From Thermoplasmata archaeon (lineage in GTDB: Archaea > Thermoplasmatota > Thermoplasmata > Lutacidiplasmatales > UBA184), in the NCBI GenBank assembly GCA_021823085.1, contig JAKAPG010000054.1:1-9379 (forward strand): a stretch of DNA of 9,379 nt. Direction: 5' to 3'. Below, piece by piece: positions 1 through 5,737 of this stretch. Under the pieces are notes generated by a model. That model made no database searches, was not told where the DNA came from, and was given only the letters and a program-made list of their open reading frames with translations. How positions within the stretch are numbered: position 1 is the first letter of the stretch; each line of letters begins with the position of its first letter. Position numbers and translations under genes: made by a program.

Positions 1-1
1 G

Positions 2-145
2 GCACTCATCCAGGCGATTTTAGTCGCCCTCGTGTTGTCCTCTGGTGCGTTGACGGGATCCTTACTCCCGGCTGCTCAGGGGTCGGGAAGTCTTCGGCGG
101 TGGGCGCGTCGCAACCCCGGGGCGGGCGATCCTCCTCCCTCCTAG
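2..145 (+). CDS. C-terminal end of a putative membrane protein (partial)
   Basis: The second reading frame is open from the window edge to a TAG at 143-145 and gives 47 residues. They start with a hydrophobic segment (ALIQAILVALVL, then SSGALTGSLLP) that looks like a last transmembrane helix, followed by a short basic, proline-rich tail (RRWARRNPGAGDPPPS). A hydrophobic helix followed by a positively charged tail is typical of an integral membrane protein ending in the cytoplasm. The start and the rest of the protein lie outside the window, so no family can be named. The alternative is that this is a chance open frame, which is possible at this length. Confidence 0.45.
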   Translation, partial: ALIQAILVALVLSSGALTGSLLPAAQGSGSLRRWARRNPGAGDPPPS

Positions 146-847
146 TCGGTCCGGTCGGCGGCGAGGCGTCAACGAATGAACCGGGCTAGACGACTTGCCC
201 GCGAACACTTCAACCAAGTCGCCCGTCGTGGCACCGCCCCGCCGGGCGGGACGGAGCGCCTCTCCCGTACCGCGCTTTCGTCATAGAACGGCCAGGAATC
301 GCGATAGGCAGGACTAAATATCAAATCCGAGTTTTACGTCAGTAATCCATACGGTCCATACCTATTTACTTGTAAATCCCCCCGTGTCCACTCACGACGG
401 CCCATGGAAGACGTCTCGGACGGTTCGCTATGGAGTGCTCTCCCTCCGAGCGGGATGGGTCTCCGAACTGGTACGACGACCTCCGCGGGGTCCGCCCGGG
501 GCATCCGATGCTCTTCGGCGAAGCCGACGATCGACGATTTCACTTGGCGGTCGTTGACCATACACGAGGAGGACTGTGCGACCGAGCCGGCAAGGAGCGA
601 TCCGCGGGATCGTGAGGCTCGGGTCCACGCCGGCCCGCTCGATCGATGGTGGAAGAGCGAGGGGCGCTGACCGATGCCCCACGCGATCGGGAGGGAGGAG
701 CGAACCGTTTCGTCCCGTGACGTGCGTGCGATGCGCCATCGCTTGCGGGCCCCGCGCGCAGAGCCCGAGCTCGGGTAGACCCGGTCGCAGTACGGGGCGC
801 GGCGGGCTCGAGTCGCGGAATCCCCGAGGCTCACGACCGCACGTTGT
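146..847. other. Long stretch without a supportable gene; AT-rich patch inside
   Basis: About 700 bases lie between the membrane-protein tail and the convergent end of the next gene. Short ORFs exist on both strands (for example plus 404-670, plus 430-615 and minus 334-834), but none has a recognisable domain, a convincing ribosome binding site or a clear composition advantage over the competing frames. The 61-residue plus ORF at 430-615 has the most protein-like composition (a run WYDDLRGVRPGHPMLFGEAD) and cannot be excluded. Bases 311-378 are clearly AT-rich compared with their surroundings and contain inverted repeats. A possible stem pairs GACTTG (192-197) with CAAGTC (215-220), and a GC palindrome (CCCGCC, G, GGCGGG) sits at 238-250. 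The region could be a regulatory or RNA-encoding spacer, or a decayed gene. Confidence 0.4.
311..378. promoter_or_regulatory. AT-rich patch with TATA-like boxes and inverted repeats
   Basis: In GC-rich surroundings this patch holds TAAATATC at 315-322 (a TATA-like box usable on either strand), an inverted repeat TTAC-N4-GTAA at 334-345, a direct repeat TCCATAC at 346-352 and 355-361, and a perfect 14-base inverted repeat ATTTAC-TT-GTAAAT at 364-377. The two TTAC/GTAA dyads look like paired operator half-sites. No confident gene starts just downstream on either strand, so the regulated transcript is unknown. Calling it a promoter or operator is inference from composition and symmetry. Confidence 0.35.
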
Positions 848-1456
848 CTAGGACGGCAGGTCTACGAGGGGGCAGCAGTTTCCCGAAGTCGGTCGAAGGG
901 TTTCGCGCATCCATCCCGGCATCGGGAGGTCGATCGCGCGAACGACCCGGCCGGGATGGTCGGCAGACAACCGATCGTGCCATCGATTCAGCGCCTCCAC
1001 CACTCGGAAGTATGCCCGGTCCCGCGCGGCCGAACCGCCCTGCGACTTCGGAACGAAGTAGAAGAGGATCAGGTCCACCGGGCCCAACGCCGTGCCGTCC
1101 CACACGACCGGATAGAGCAGAACCTCGCACGGTCGGTCCGAGGGCCGGTTGGCGTCAAGCGCGACGACCTCGAGCCGATCTCGATCGATACCGCCTGCCT
1201 CGCCCACGGGAGCGCGCGCCAGCAGTTCTCGGATCTCGGGCACTGTCGCGGCCGGGATGCGCCAACGCCAGCGCCCTCGAACCTCATTTACCAGTCCTCG
1301 ATCGGAGCCCCAGAAGGCGCGAACGAGTTGCTGCAATCCTGCGGGTTCCACGGGGGGTCCTGGTTCGATCGCACCAGCCATCGCTGGCGAGTCGACTCCG
1401 CTCCCCCTCTCATAAACCCGATGTTCGAGTCGATTTCGGACGAGCCACTCGTGCAC
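848..1456 (-). CDS. Unrecognised protein of about 200 residues
   Basis: I do not recognise this protein. The frame is open for 202 residues from a GTG at 1456 to a TAG at 848-850. The composition is that of a soluble protein: a tryptophan- and arginine-rich stretch (RGRWRWRIP) near residue 62, an acidic and basic middle, then a hydrophobic beta-like segment (VDLILFYFVPKS) and an amphipathic helix (AYFRVVEALNRWHDRL), ending with a Cys-Cys pair near the C-terminus. There is no signal peptide and no membrane helix. The start is uncertain. An ATG at 1381 would give 177 residues, and a good TATA-like TTTATG (plus-strand 1411-1416) lies about 32 bases before that ATG. It is divergent from the CtaA-like gene, with 67 bases between the annotated starts and a shared AT-rich CAATAT at 1500-1505. 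Confidence 0.6.
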   Translation of the reverse strand: MHEWLVRNRLEHRVYERGSGVDSPAMAGAIEPGPPVEPAGLQQLVRAFWGSDRGLVNEVRGRWRWRIPAATVPEIRELLARAPVGEAGGIDRDRLEVVALDANRPSDRPCEVLLYPVVWDGTALGPVDLILFYFVPKSQGGSAARDRAYFRVVEALNRWHDRLSADHPGRVVRAIDLPMPGWMRETLRPTSGNCCPLVDLPS

Positions 1457-1523
1457 CGAAAGCGATGGAAGGTCCGGTAGAGCCGAACGGGAGTGCCTTC
1501 AATATCGGTGGCTCCCACACTAC

Positions 1524-1976
1524 GTGAAGGACGCCCCCGGATCCGTGCGGGCCGCGCGATGGATCACCGGGATCGCGATCGCGCTGCTGATCACCACGGT
1601 AGCGCTGGTAACGCTGGGGAGTTCCTCGGATTCGATCTCCTGTCCCTCCTTCCCCGGTTGCCTCGCGAGCCCCGGGAGTCTGGTTGGGCTGATCCATATC
1701 AGCGCCGCCGGCGTGCTCGCTCTGCTTCTCATCGCGCTCGTCGCCCTCAGTGGCGGCGCGGCGTCCCGGCCGTACCGGTCGCTCTGGCCGGCGGTCGGAG
1801 CGCTGCTCGCGCTGCTTGTGGCGGCGACCTTCGGCTCTCTCTTCGCGACCGGTGCGGTGCCCAATTCGTTCGCACCCCTTCAGTATCTCTGGCTCGGGAT
1901 CACTCTCGTCCTTCTCGTCGGGGTCGCGGGCCGTCTCCGAAAGGACGTTGCGGGGGCAAGCGCGAAGGATGCGTGA
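1524..1976 (+). CDS. Half-size CtaA/COX15-like four-helix membrane protein
   Basis: This is a 150-residue protein with four predicted membrane helices at about 12-32, 53-75, 87-108 and 125-142. Helix 1 is followed by an external loop with Cys40-Pro-Ser-Phe-Pro-Gly-Cys46, and helix 2 begins with His58 (GLIHISAAGVL). A CP-x-x-P-x-C loop followed by a histidine at the head of the next helix is the signature of one half of heme A synthase (CtaA/COX15), which turns heme O into heme A for aa3-type oxidases. Bacterial and mitochondrial CtaA has eight helices in two such bundles, while compact four-helix versions are known in archaea. Two features depart from the family. His58 is followed by Ile where Arg is usual, and helix 4 starts LQYLW with no histidine. 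The GTG at 1524 is the only sensible start. The protein could instead be an unrelated four-helix protein. moaA follows 54 bases downstream with its own promoter. Confidence 0.55.
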   Translation: MKDAPGSVRAARWITGIAIALLITTVALVTLGSSSDSISCPSFPGCLASPGSLVGLIHISAAGVLALLLIALVALSGGAASRPYRSLWPAVGALLALLVAATFGSLFATGAVPNSFAPLQYLWLGITLVLLVGVAGRLRKDVAGASAKDA

Positions 1977-2001
1977 GGAACCCTCCCCGCCCCTCCCAAC
2001 A

Positions 2002-2007
2002 TTATAG
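2002..2007 (+). promoter_or_regulatory. TATA box of moaA, leaderless spacing
   Basis: TTATAG stands out in a C-rich spacer and is centred 26.5 bases before the GTG start of moaA at 2031. That is the usual distance from an archaeal TATA box to the transcription start, so the mRNA probably begins at or next to the start codon. No Shine-Dalgarno sequence precedes the start, which agrees with this. Confidence 0.65.
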
Positions 2008-2030
2008 CTCCCGCCGTCCTATCGAGGCCC

Positions 2031-3008
2031 GTGCTCAGCGATGCCTTCGGCCGCGAGGTCACCGACATTCGCTTCAGCGTGACCAAGCGCTGCAACTTCG
2101 GGTGCGTCTACTGCCATGACGAGGGGCTCGGACCCATCGGCCGACCCCGGGATCCGCATGACGAGGAGGTCTCGCCCATCGAGGTCGATCGGATCGTCCG
2201 GGTCGCCCGCGAGTTCGGGATCCGCTCGGTGAAGTTCACCGGTGGCGAGCCACTGGTCCGTCCCGACCTCGAGGCAATCGTGGATCGCACGGTCCGGCAG
2301 ATCCCGGATGTATCGCTCACGACGAACGGCTCGATGCTCGCCGACCGGGCCGAGGGCCTTCGCGCGGCCGGGGTCAAGCGCGTGAACGTCTCCGTGGATT
2401 CGATTCGGCCTGAGGAGTTTCGGTCGATCCGCGGCGGCTCGCTCGCGCCGGTGCTGAAGGGGATCCGCGAGGCCCTGCGGGTCGGGCTGAAGCCCGTGAA
2501 GCTGAACATGGTGGTCTTCCGCTCCACGATCGACCGGCTCGGAGAGATGATCGACTACGTCGCGGACTCGGACGGCCTCAAGCTCCAGCTCATCCAGTTC
2601 ATGCCCGAGCTCGTCCAGCACCGGGAGTGGATGGTCGACATCGGCTCCGTGCGTGCTTGGCTCGAGGCCCATTCCGAGCGCGTGATCCTGCGAGAGATGC
2701 ACCACCGTCGCATCTACCTCTTCCGAGGGGCCGAGGTGGAACTGGTCGACCCGGTCGGAAATGCGGAGTTCTGCGCGAACTGCCACCGGATCCGCGTGAC
2801 GCACCGGGGGGAGCTCAAGGGGTGCCTCAACCGGGCCGACGACTTGATCCCCACTCGGGGACTGGATGACGCGGAGCTCCGGAACGCCTTCCGTACCGTG
2901 GTGGCCCGGCGGGTCCCCTACTACGGGGTCTACCGCCCGGCGGGCGATGGCCCTCGAACGATTCGCGCCGATAGCGCCCGACCCTCCGCGACGTTCGGGG
3001 CCCCCTAG
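2031..3008 (+). CDS. moaA: GTP 3',8-cyclase MoaA (radical SAM, molybdopterin synthesis)
   Basis: MoaA uses S-adenosylmethionine and two 4Fe-4S clusters to turn GTP into 3',8-cyclo-dihydro-GTP, the first step of molybdopterin (or tungstopterin) cofactor synthesis in the cytoplasm. The 325-residue product shows the radical SAM motif Cys21-x3-Cys25-x2-Cys28 (RCNFGCVYCHDEG), the GGEP motif at 71-74, a SVDS strand at 121-124, and the C-terminal cluster cysteines Cys248, Cys251 and Cys265. The opening (FGREVTDIRFSVTKRCNFGC) is the archaeal form of the family. The GTG start at 2031 fits the TATA box. The tail after RRVPYY (residues 294-299) is proline- and arginine-rich and lacks the terminal Gly-Gly that many MoaA proteins need for catalysis. 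No other moa gene is in the window. It converges with the M2 peptidase gene, with 18 bases between the stops. Confidence 0.93.
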   Translation: MLSDAFGREVTDIRFSVTKRCNFGCVYCHDEGLGPIGRPRDPHDEEVSPIEVDRIVRVAREFGIRSVKFTGGEPLVRPDLEAIVDRTVRQIPDVSLTTNGSMLADRAEGLRAAGVKRVNVSVDSIRPEEFRSIRGGSLAPVLKGIREALRVGLKPVKLNMVVFRSTIDRLGEMIDYVADSDGLKLQLIQFMPELVQHREWMVDIGSVRAWLEAHSERVILREMHHRRIYLFRGAEVELVDPVGNAEFCANCHRIRVTHRGELKGCLNRADDLIPTRGLDDAELRNAFRTVVARRVPYYGVYRPAGDGPRTIRADSARPSATFGAP

Positions 3009-3026
3009 CGCCTCGAGCGATCGCGC

Positions 3027-4442
3027 CTACCAGCCGACCGCCTCGCCTCGGTTCTGCTCGTCCAGCCAGCGCTGGAGCGGGCGGAAGTACTCGAGCAGTC
3101 CCTCCGCGCTCATCGCCCGTTCGCCGGTCAGCGCCTCGAGGGCATCGCGCCAGTCCCGGGAAGCGCCCATCGCCAGCACGGTCGCGAGCCTCTCTCCCGC
3201 CTGCCGACTCCCGTAGATCGATGTTCGGTGCAGCGGACCCTGAGACTCGATCGTTCGTGCCAGTGCTCGGTGGAACTGGAACTGCAGGATGTGCGCCAGG
3301 AAGTAGCGCATGTACGGCACGTTCGCCGCGACATGGAACTTGGCCCCCGGGTCGAACTCGTCCTCGCGGCGCTCGGTGGGGGGTCGAACCCCCTGGTAGC
3401 GCTCGCGCATCTCCCACCAGCTTTGATTGTAGTCCTCCGGGGAGATATCCCCCGAGAAGACCCGCCACCGCCACTGATCGACAACGAGCCCGAACGGAAG
3501 GAAGGCGACCTTCTCCAACGCGGTCCGCAGAAGAAGGCCGAGGTCCGCCTCGGCCGGAGGGGCCCGGGCGAGCAATCCGACCTTGACCAGATACTCCGGC
3601 GTGACGGACAGACCGATCGTGTCCCCGATCGCTTCGTGGAATCCGTCGTGAGCACTGTCCCGGAACAGGAACGGTTGGCCGGCGTACGCCCGCTGGTAGT
3701 AGTTGTGCCCGAGCTCGTGATGGAGCGTCCGGAAATCCTCGCCGGTGATCTCGATGCACATCTTGATCCGCAGGTCGGCGACGTAATCGAGGTCCCAAGC
3801 CGAAGCGTGGCAGACGACCTCCCGGCCGGGAGGCCGAACGAACATCGACCGCTCCCAGAAGGTGGACGGGAGCGGGTCGAGTCCCATCGAGACGAAGAAC
3901 CTCTCGGCGAAGCGCACCATATCGATCGGCTGGGTGGCGCGGCTCCGAAGGACCTCTGTGAGATCGTACGAAGGCTGCGTTCCCGGCGGAGCCATATCGG
4001 CCGCCAGGTTCTCCCACGACTGAGCCCACATGTTCCCGAGCAGGTGAATCGGGATCGGGCCGCGATCCGGCACGAGCTTCGGCCCGTAGCGCTCGCGCAG
4101 CCTCGTTCGGACGTAGGCGTGCAGGGACCGGTAGAGCGGCCGGAGCTCGGACCACAATCGCTCGACCTCGTGGGCGAAGTCATTCGCCGGCATATCGTAC
4201 TTCGACCGCCACAGCACGCCCGTGTCGGCGAAACCGAGCTCCCTCGCTCCGGCGTTTGCGAGCCGGACGTACTCCGTGAAGTCCGAGCGCATCGGTCGGC
4301 CGACCGCGTGCCACCCGGTCCACGCGTCCTCGAGCACCTGCGGCTGCCGGTTCTCCGCGAGAATCCGGGAGAGAGCCTGCAGGTCCAGCGCCTCGGTCCT
4401 CCCTTTGGGGGTGTAGGTTCCCTTCGCATAGATTCCCTGCAT
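3027..4442 (-). CDS. M2-family (ACE-like) zinc peptidase, catalytic part after an in-frame TGA
   Basis: M2 peptidases are zinc dipeptidyl carboxypeptidases that remove C-terminal dipeptides. This 471-residue piece carries the whole active site. The zinc motif HELGH is at 242-246 and the third ligand is Glu270 (HEAIGD), 28 residues after the first His as in ACE. The substrate-binding VVCHASAWD is at 209-217. The stretch KFHVAANVPYMRY at 368-380 keeps the residues equivalent to ACE Lys511, His513, Tyr520, Arg522 and Tyr523. It is followed by ILQFQFHRAL. The ATG at 4442 is only the first Met after the stop: the same frame continues upstream through 13 homologous codons (PGEAERLAFLVAR) to a TGA at 4482-4484, and beyond it lies the missing N-terminus. 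Together they give 576 sense codons, a normal M2 length. There is no signal peptide, so the enzyme would be cytoplasmic. It may be made by reinitiation, by readthrough, or not at all. The family is mostly bacterial and animal, so transfer is plausible. Confidence 0.88.
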   Translation of the reverse strand: MQGIYAKGTYTPKGRTEALDLQALSRILAENRQPQVLEDAWTGWHAVGRPMRSDFTEYVRLANAGARELGFADTGVLWRSKYDMPANDFAHEVERLWSELRPLYRSLHAYVRTRLRERYGPKLVPDRGPIPIHLLGNMWAQSWENLAADMAPPGTQPSYDLTEVLRSRATQPIDMVRFAERFFVSMGLDPLPSTFWERSMFVRPPGREVVCHASAWDLDYVADLRIKMCIEITGEDFRTLHHELGHNYYQRAYAGQPFLFRDSAHDGFHEAIGDTIGLSVTPEYLVKVGLLARAPPAEADLGLLLRTALEKVAFLPFGLVVDQWRWRVFSGDISPEDYNQSWWEMRERYQGVRPPTERREDEFDPGAKFHVAANVPYMRYFLAHILQFQFHRALARTIESQGPLHRTSIYGSRQAGERLATVLAMGASRDWRDALEALTGERAMSAEGLLEYFRPLQRWLDEQNRGEAVGW

Positions 4443-4481
4443 CCGAGCGACCAGGAAGGCGAGTCGTTCGGCCTCGCCCGG

Positions 4482-4760
4482 TCAGGACGGGGCCACCAGA
4501 GAAAGCGAGACTCGGAGCAGCTGCGCCTTGCGGGCCCGAACGGGGTCGGTCGGAGGAGGGTTCGTCGCAATCTCCTTGGCGAGGGCGAGCGTGCGGCCGA
4601 TCAGTCGGGCGTTCGCGCGAGAGCTGAGGGCCTCCGTATCCTCGGTGACATAGGTGTTGTAGATCCAGTCGGCCTGCTGCGCCTCGATCGAGAGGGCGAG
4701 GAGCTCCTGTTCGGCCCGGTCGATCCGCCGGTCGGCGGATGACGAACGCGTCGGCGACAT
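4482..4760 (-). pseudogene. N-terminal fragment of the M2-family peptidase, ended by TGA
   Basis: This 92-residue piece is in the same frame as the catalytic part and is clearly its N-terminus. The segments ELLALSIEAQQADWIYNTYV and TEDTEALSSRAN match the helical opening of M2 peptidases, where an Ala-x-Trp and a Thr/Ser-rich IT-x-DT motif are typical. The fragment stops at LVAPS with TGA (4482-4484), at a place where family members usually read on through a proline-containing loop. The ATG at 4760 is preferred over a TTG at 4790, because a TATA-like element is centred 26.5 bases before the ATG. By itself the fragment has no catalytic residues. A nonsense mutation, a base-call error or programmed readthrough would all give this picture. 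Confidence 0.75.
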
Positions 4761-4783
4761 GGCCCGTCCGAATCGGGATCGCC

Positions 4784-4789
4784 ATATCA
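4784..4789 (-). promoter_or_regulatory. TATA-like box of the M2 peptidase gene
   Basis: On the minus strand the sequence reads TTGATATGG, with its core TGATAT at 4789-4784 centred 26.5 bases before the ATG at 4760. This is the leaderless spacing seen for other genes here. A second, more AT-rich element (TACATAAA, minus strand of 4836-4843) lies further upstream and would give a leader of about 50 bases. Confidence 0.5.
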
Positions 4790-4835
4790 AGTCGCTCGGG
4801 GAATCCCGTCGCGCGACTGCCCGTCAAGACCGAGC

Positions 4836-4843
4836 TTTATGTA
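4836..4843 (+). promoter_or_regulatory. TATA box in the divergent M2 peptidase / small-ORF spacer
   Basis: TTTATGTA is the most AT-rich octamer in this spacer. With standard archaeal spacing it places a plus-strand start near 4866, giving a leader of about 23 bases that contains a GGAG ribosome binding site before the ATG at 4889. On the other strand it reads TACATAAA and could also serve the M2 peptidase gene. Confidence 0.5.
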
Positions 4844-4875
4844 GGGAAGCGCATGATAGTTCGCTGAGGCGAAAA

Positions 4876-4879
4876 GGAG
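4876..4879 (+). promoter_or_regulatory. Shine-Dalgarno GGAG of the small ORF
   Basis: AAAAGGAGC places GGAG nine bases before the ATG at 4889. It supports that start and contrasts with the leaderless neighbours. Confidence 0.5.
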
Positions 4880-4888
4880 CGGGCGAAG

Positions 4889-5110
4889 ATGTCCGAGGCA
4901 CCGGTGAGCCGAACGCCGGTCGGTCCGGTATCCTCCCTCTCTCGATCGTCCCGCCCGTCGGAGTTTCCCGAGCCACCGTTTTCCGGGCCGCGACCGCATC
5001 ACCGGCTGACCTTGGAAGCGGCGGCGGCCTACGCGACCCACGTTGACGCCGCCCGCGTTCGGGCGGCGGTCGAGGGCCGTACGTTCGTCTACACCGTACG
5101 GTGGATTTAG
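4889..5110 (+). CDS. Small unrecognised protein (73 residues)
   Basis: I do not recognise this protein. It has its own TATA box and a good GGAG ribosome binding site, which makes it more credible than most short ORFs here. The first half (residues 1-35) is rich in Ser, Pro and Arg and probably disordered. The second half (HHRLTLEAAAAYATHVDAARVRAAVEGRTFVYTVRWI) looks folded, with an alanine-rich helix and a final beta strand. There are no cysteines and no membrane helix. It ends six bases before the stop of the convergent RNase HI gene. Its last 65 bases form strong inverted repeats (5047-5068 and 5077-5101), so part of the constraint may be on RNA or DNA structure and not on protein. The alternative is that the transcript is a structured small RNA. 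Confidence 0.5.
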   Translation: MSEAPVSRTPVGPVSSLSRSSRPSEFPEPPFSGPRPHHRLTLEAAAAYATHVDAARVRAAVEGRTFVYTVRWI

Positions 5111-5150
5111 CGTAGCTCAGTCCTCGACCGTCGAGGGCCGGCATCGCCGG
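5047..5150 (+). repeat. Cluster of inverted repeats and a direct repeat at a convergent gene junction
   Basis: Four potential stems follow one another: CGCCGCCCG/CGGGCGGCG (5047-5055 with 5060-5068, four-base loop), CCGTACG/CGTACGG (5077-5083 with 5095-5101), CCTCG/CGAGG (5122-5126 with 5132-5136, part of a 15-base palindrome 5122-5136), and CCGGC/GCCGG (5138-5142 with 5146-5150). In addition GTCGAGGGCCG occurs twice, at 5069-5079 and 5130-5140. As a result CCTCGAC at 5122-5128 can pair with either copy, giving two exclusive folds. The cluster covers the ends of the small ORF and of the RNase HI gene. It may work as a terminator region for both genes. No T-run follows, so this is inference. 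Confidence 0.5.
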
Positions 5151-5638
5151 GCACCCTTGCGCTCTCGGCGTTCCCGGTCGATCGCGAGCTTGCTCAGCTC
5201 GTCGGCCCTCCGGTTCTCTTCTCGCGGGACCCACTCGAAGCGCACGATCGGAAACTCGCGTACCAGCTGCGCGAGACGTTCGCGGTAGGCCTTCAGATGC
5301 TCGGACTTGACCTCGTACTCGCCGGACATCTGCCGGACAATGAGCTGGCTGTCCCCACGAACGACGACGCGGCCGCGATAGCCCTCCGATCGCAATCGCT
5401 CGAGGGCGCAGATCGCGGCCGAGTACTCGGCCACGTTGTTCGTCGCGTGCGGCACTCCCGGACGCACCGCGAGGCCCATTCCCTCGACGTGACCTCCCGC
5501 ACCATCGATCGTGTAGCCGTAGGCGGCGATCCCTCCTCCTCGGGGGGGTTGGCACGCGCCGTCGAAATGAACGACCACCACCTCCTCCTCGGGACGGAGA
5601 GAGGTGACGCCTCGAGGAATCCTGCGGTCGTCGACCAC
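5117..5638 (-). CDS. rnhA: Ribonuclease HI
   Basis: RNase HI cuts the RNA strand of RNA-DNA hybrids, using two metal ions, and helps clear R-loops and primers. The four catalytic acids are all visible: Asp26 (VHFDGAC), Glu71 (NNVAEY), Asp96 (RGDSQLIV) and Asp146 (RRADELS). WVPREENRRAD at 136-146 is the usual C-terminal motif. The basic protrusion helix of the E. coli enzyme is absent, as in archaeal and Bacillus YpdQ-like members. The 173-residue length is slightly above the core because of about 19 residues before the first strand and a basic tail (RRERKGARRCRPSTVED) after the last helix. The GTG start at 5638 is chosen because a TATA box lies 26.5 bases before it. The gene converges on the small ORF. 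Confidence 0.92.
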   Translation of the reverse strand: MVDDRRIPRGVTSLRPEEEVVVVHFDGACQPPRGGGIAAYGYTIDGAGGHVEGMGLAVRPGVPHATNNVAEYSAAICALERLRSEGYRGRVVVRGDSQLIVRQMSGEYEVKSEHLKAYRERLAQLVREFPIVRFEWVPREENRRADELSKLAIDRERRERKGARRCRPSTVED

Positions 5639-5661
5639 GTCGGTCTCCGAGCCGGATCGGG

Positions 5662-5667
5662 TTTAAG
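5662..5667 (-). promoter_or_regulatory. TATA box of rnhA, leaderless spacing
   Basis: The minus strand reads CTTAAA across 5667-5662, centred 26.5 bases before the GTG at 5638. The transcript would begin at the start codon, and no ribosome binding site is seen. Confidence 0.6.
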
Positions 5668-5708
5668 AGTCGGAGCCCGACGGCCCGTGGCCGTGAATCG
5701 CACGCACC

Positions 5709-5714
5709 TCTAAG
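5709..5714 (+). promoter_or_regulatory. TATA-like box of the 5738 membrane protein gene
   Basis: TAAGTA (in CTCTAAGTAG) is centred 26.5 bases before the ATG at 5738, again the leaderless spacing. No Shine-Dalgarno sequence precedes the ATG. Confidence 0.55.
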
Positions 5715-5737
5715 TAGCCCGGAACGAATCGGACCGC

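Noticed and set aside
404..670. 88-residue plus-strand ORF after the AT-rich patch
   Set aside because: Its start fits a TATA distance loosely, but the second half has the low-complexity composition of an unselected frame and another frame (430-615) competes.
1361..1380. GGTTCGAT followed by CCA, resembling a tRNA 3' end
   Set aside because: No cloverleaf can be built upstream and the bases lie in an open reading frame.
2019..2804. 261-codon open frame on the minus strand opposite moaA
   Set aside because: It is antisense to a clear MoaA, has no family features and has a His/Asp/Leu-rich shadow composition.
3379..3393. tRNA T-arm-like GGGGGTTCGACCCCC on the minus strand
   Set aside because: It lies inside the conserved M2 peptidase frame and no acceptor, D or anticodon arms surround it.
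4482..4484. Selenocysteine as the reading of the in-frame TGA
   Set aside because: The position is a variable loop and not an active-site cysteine in M2 peptidases. No SECIS element is evident, and the other stops here use TGA normally.
3228..4742. 504-codon open frame on the plus strand opposite the M2 peptidase
   Set aside because: It mirrors the peptidase codons, which keep all active-site residues. Long antisense frames are common in GC-rich genes.
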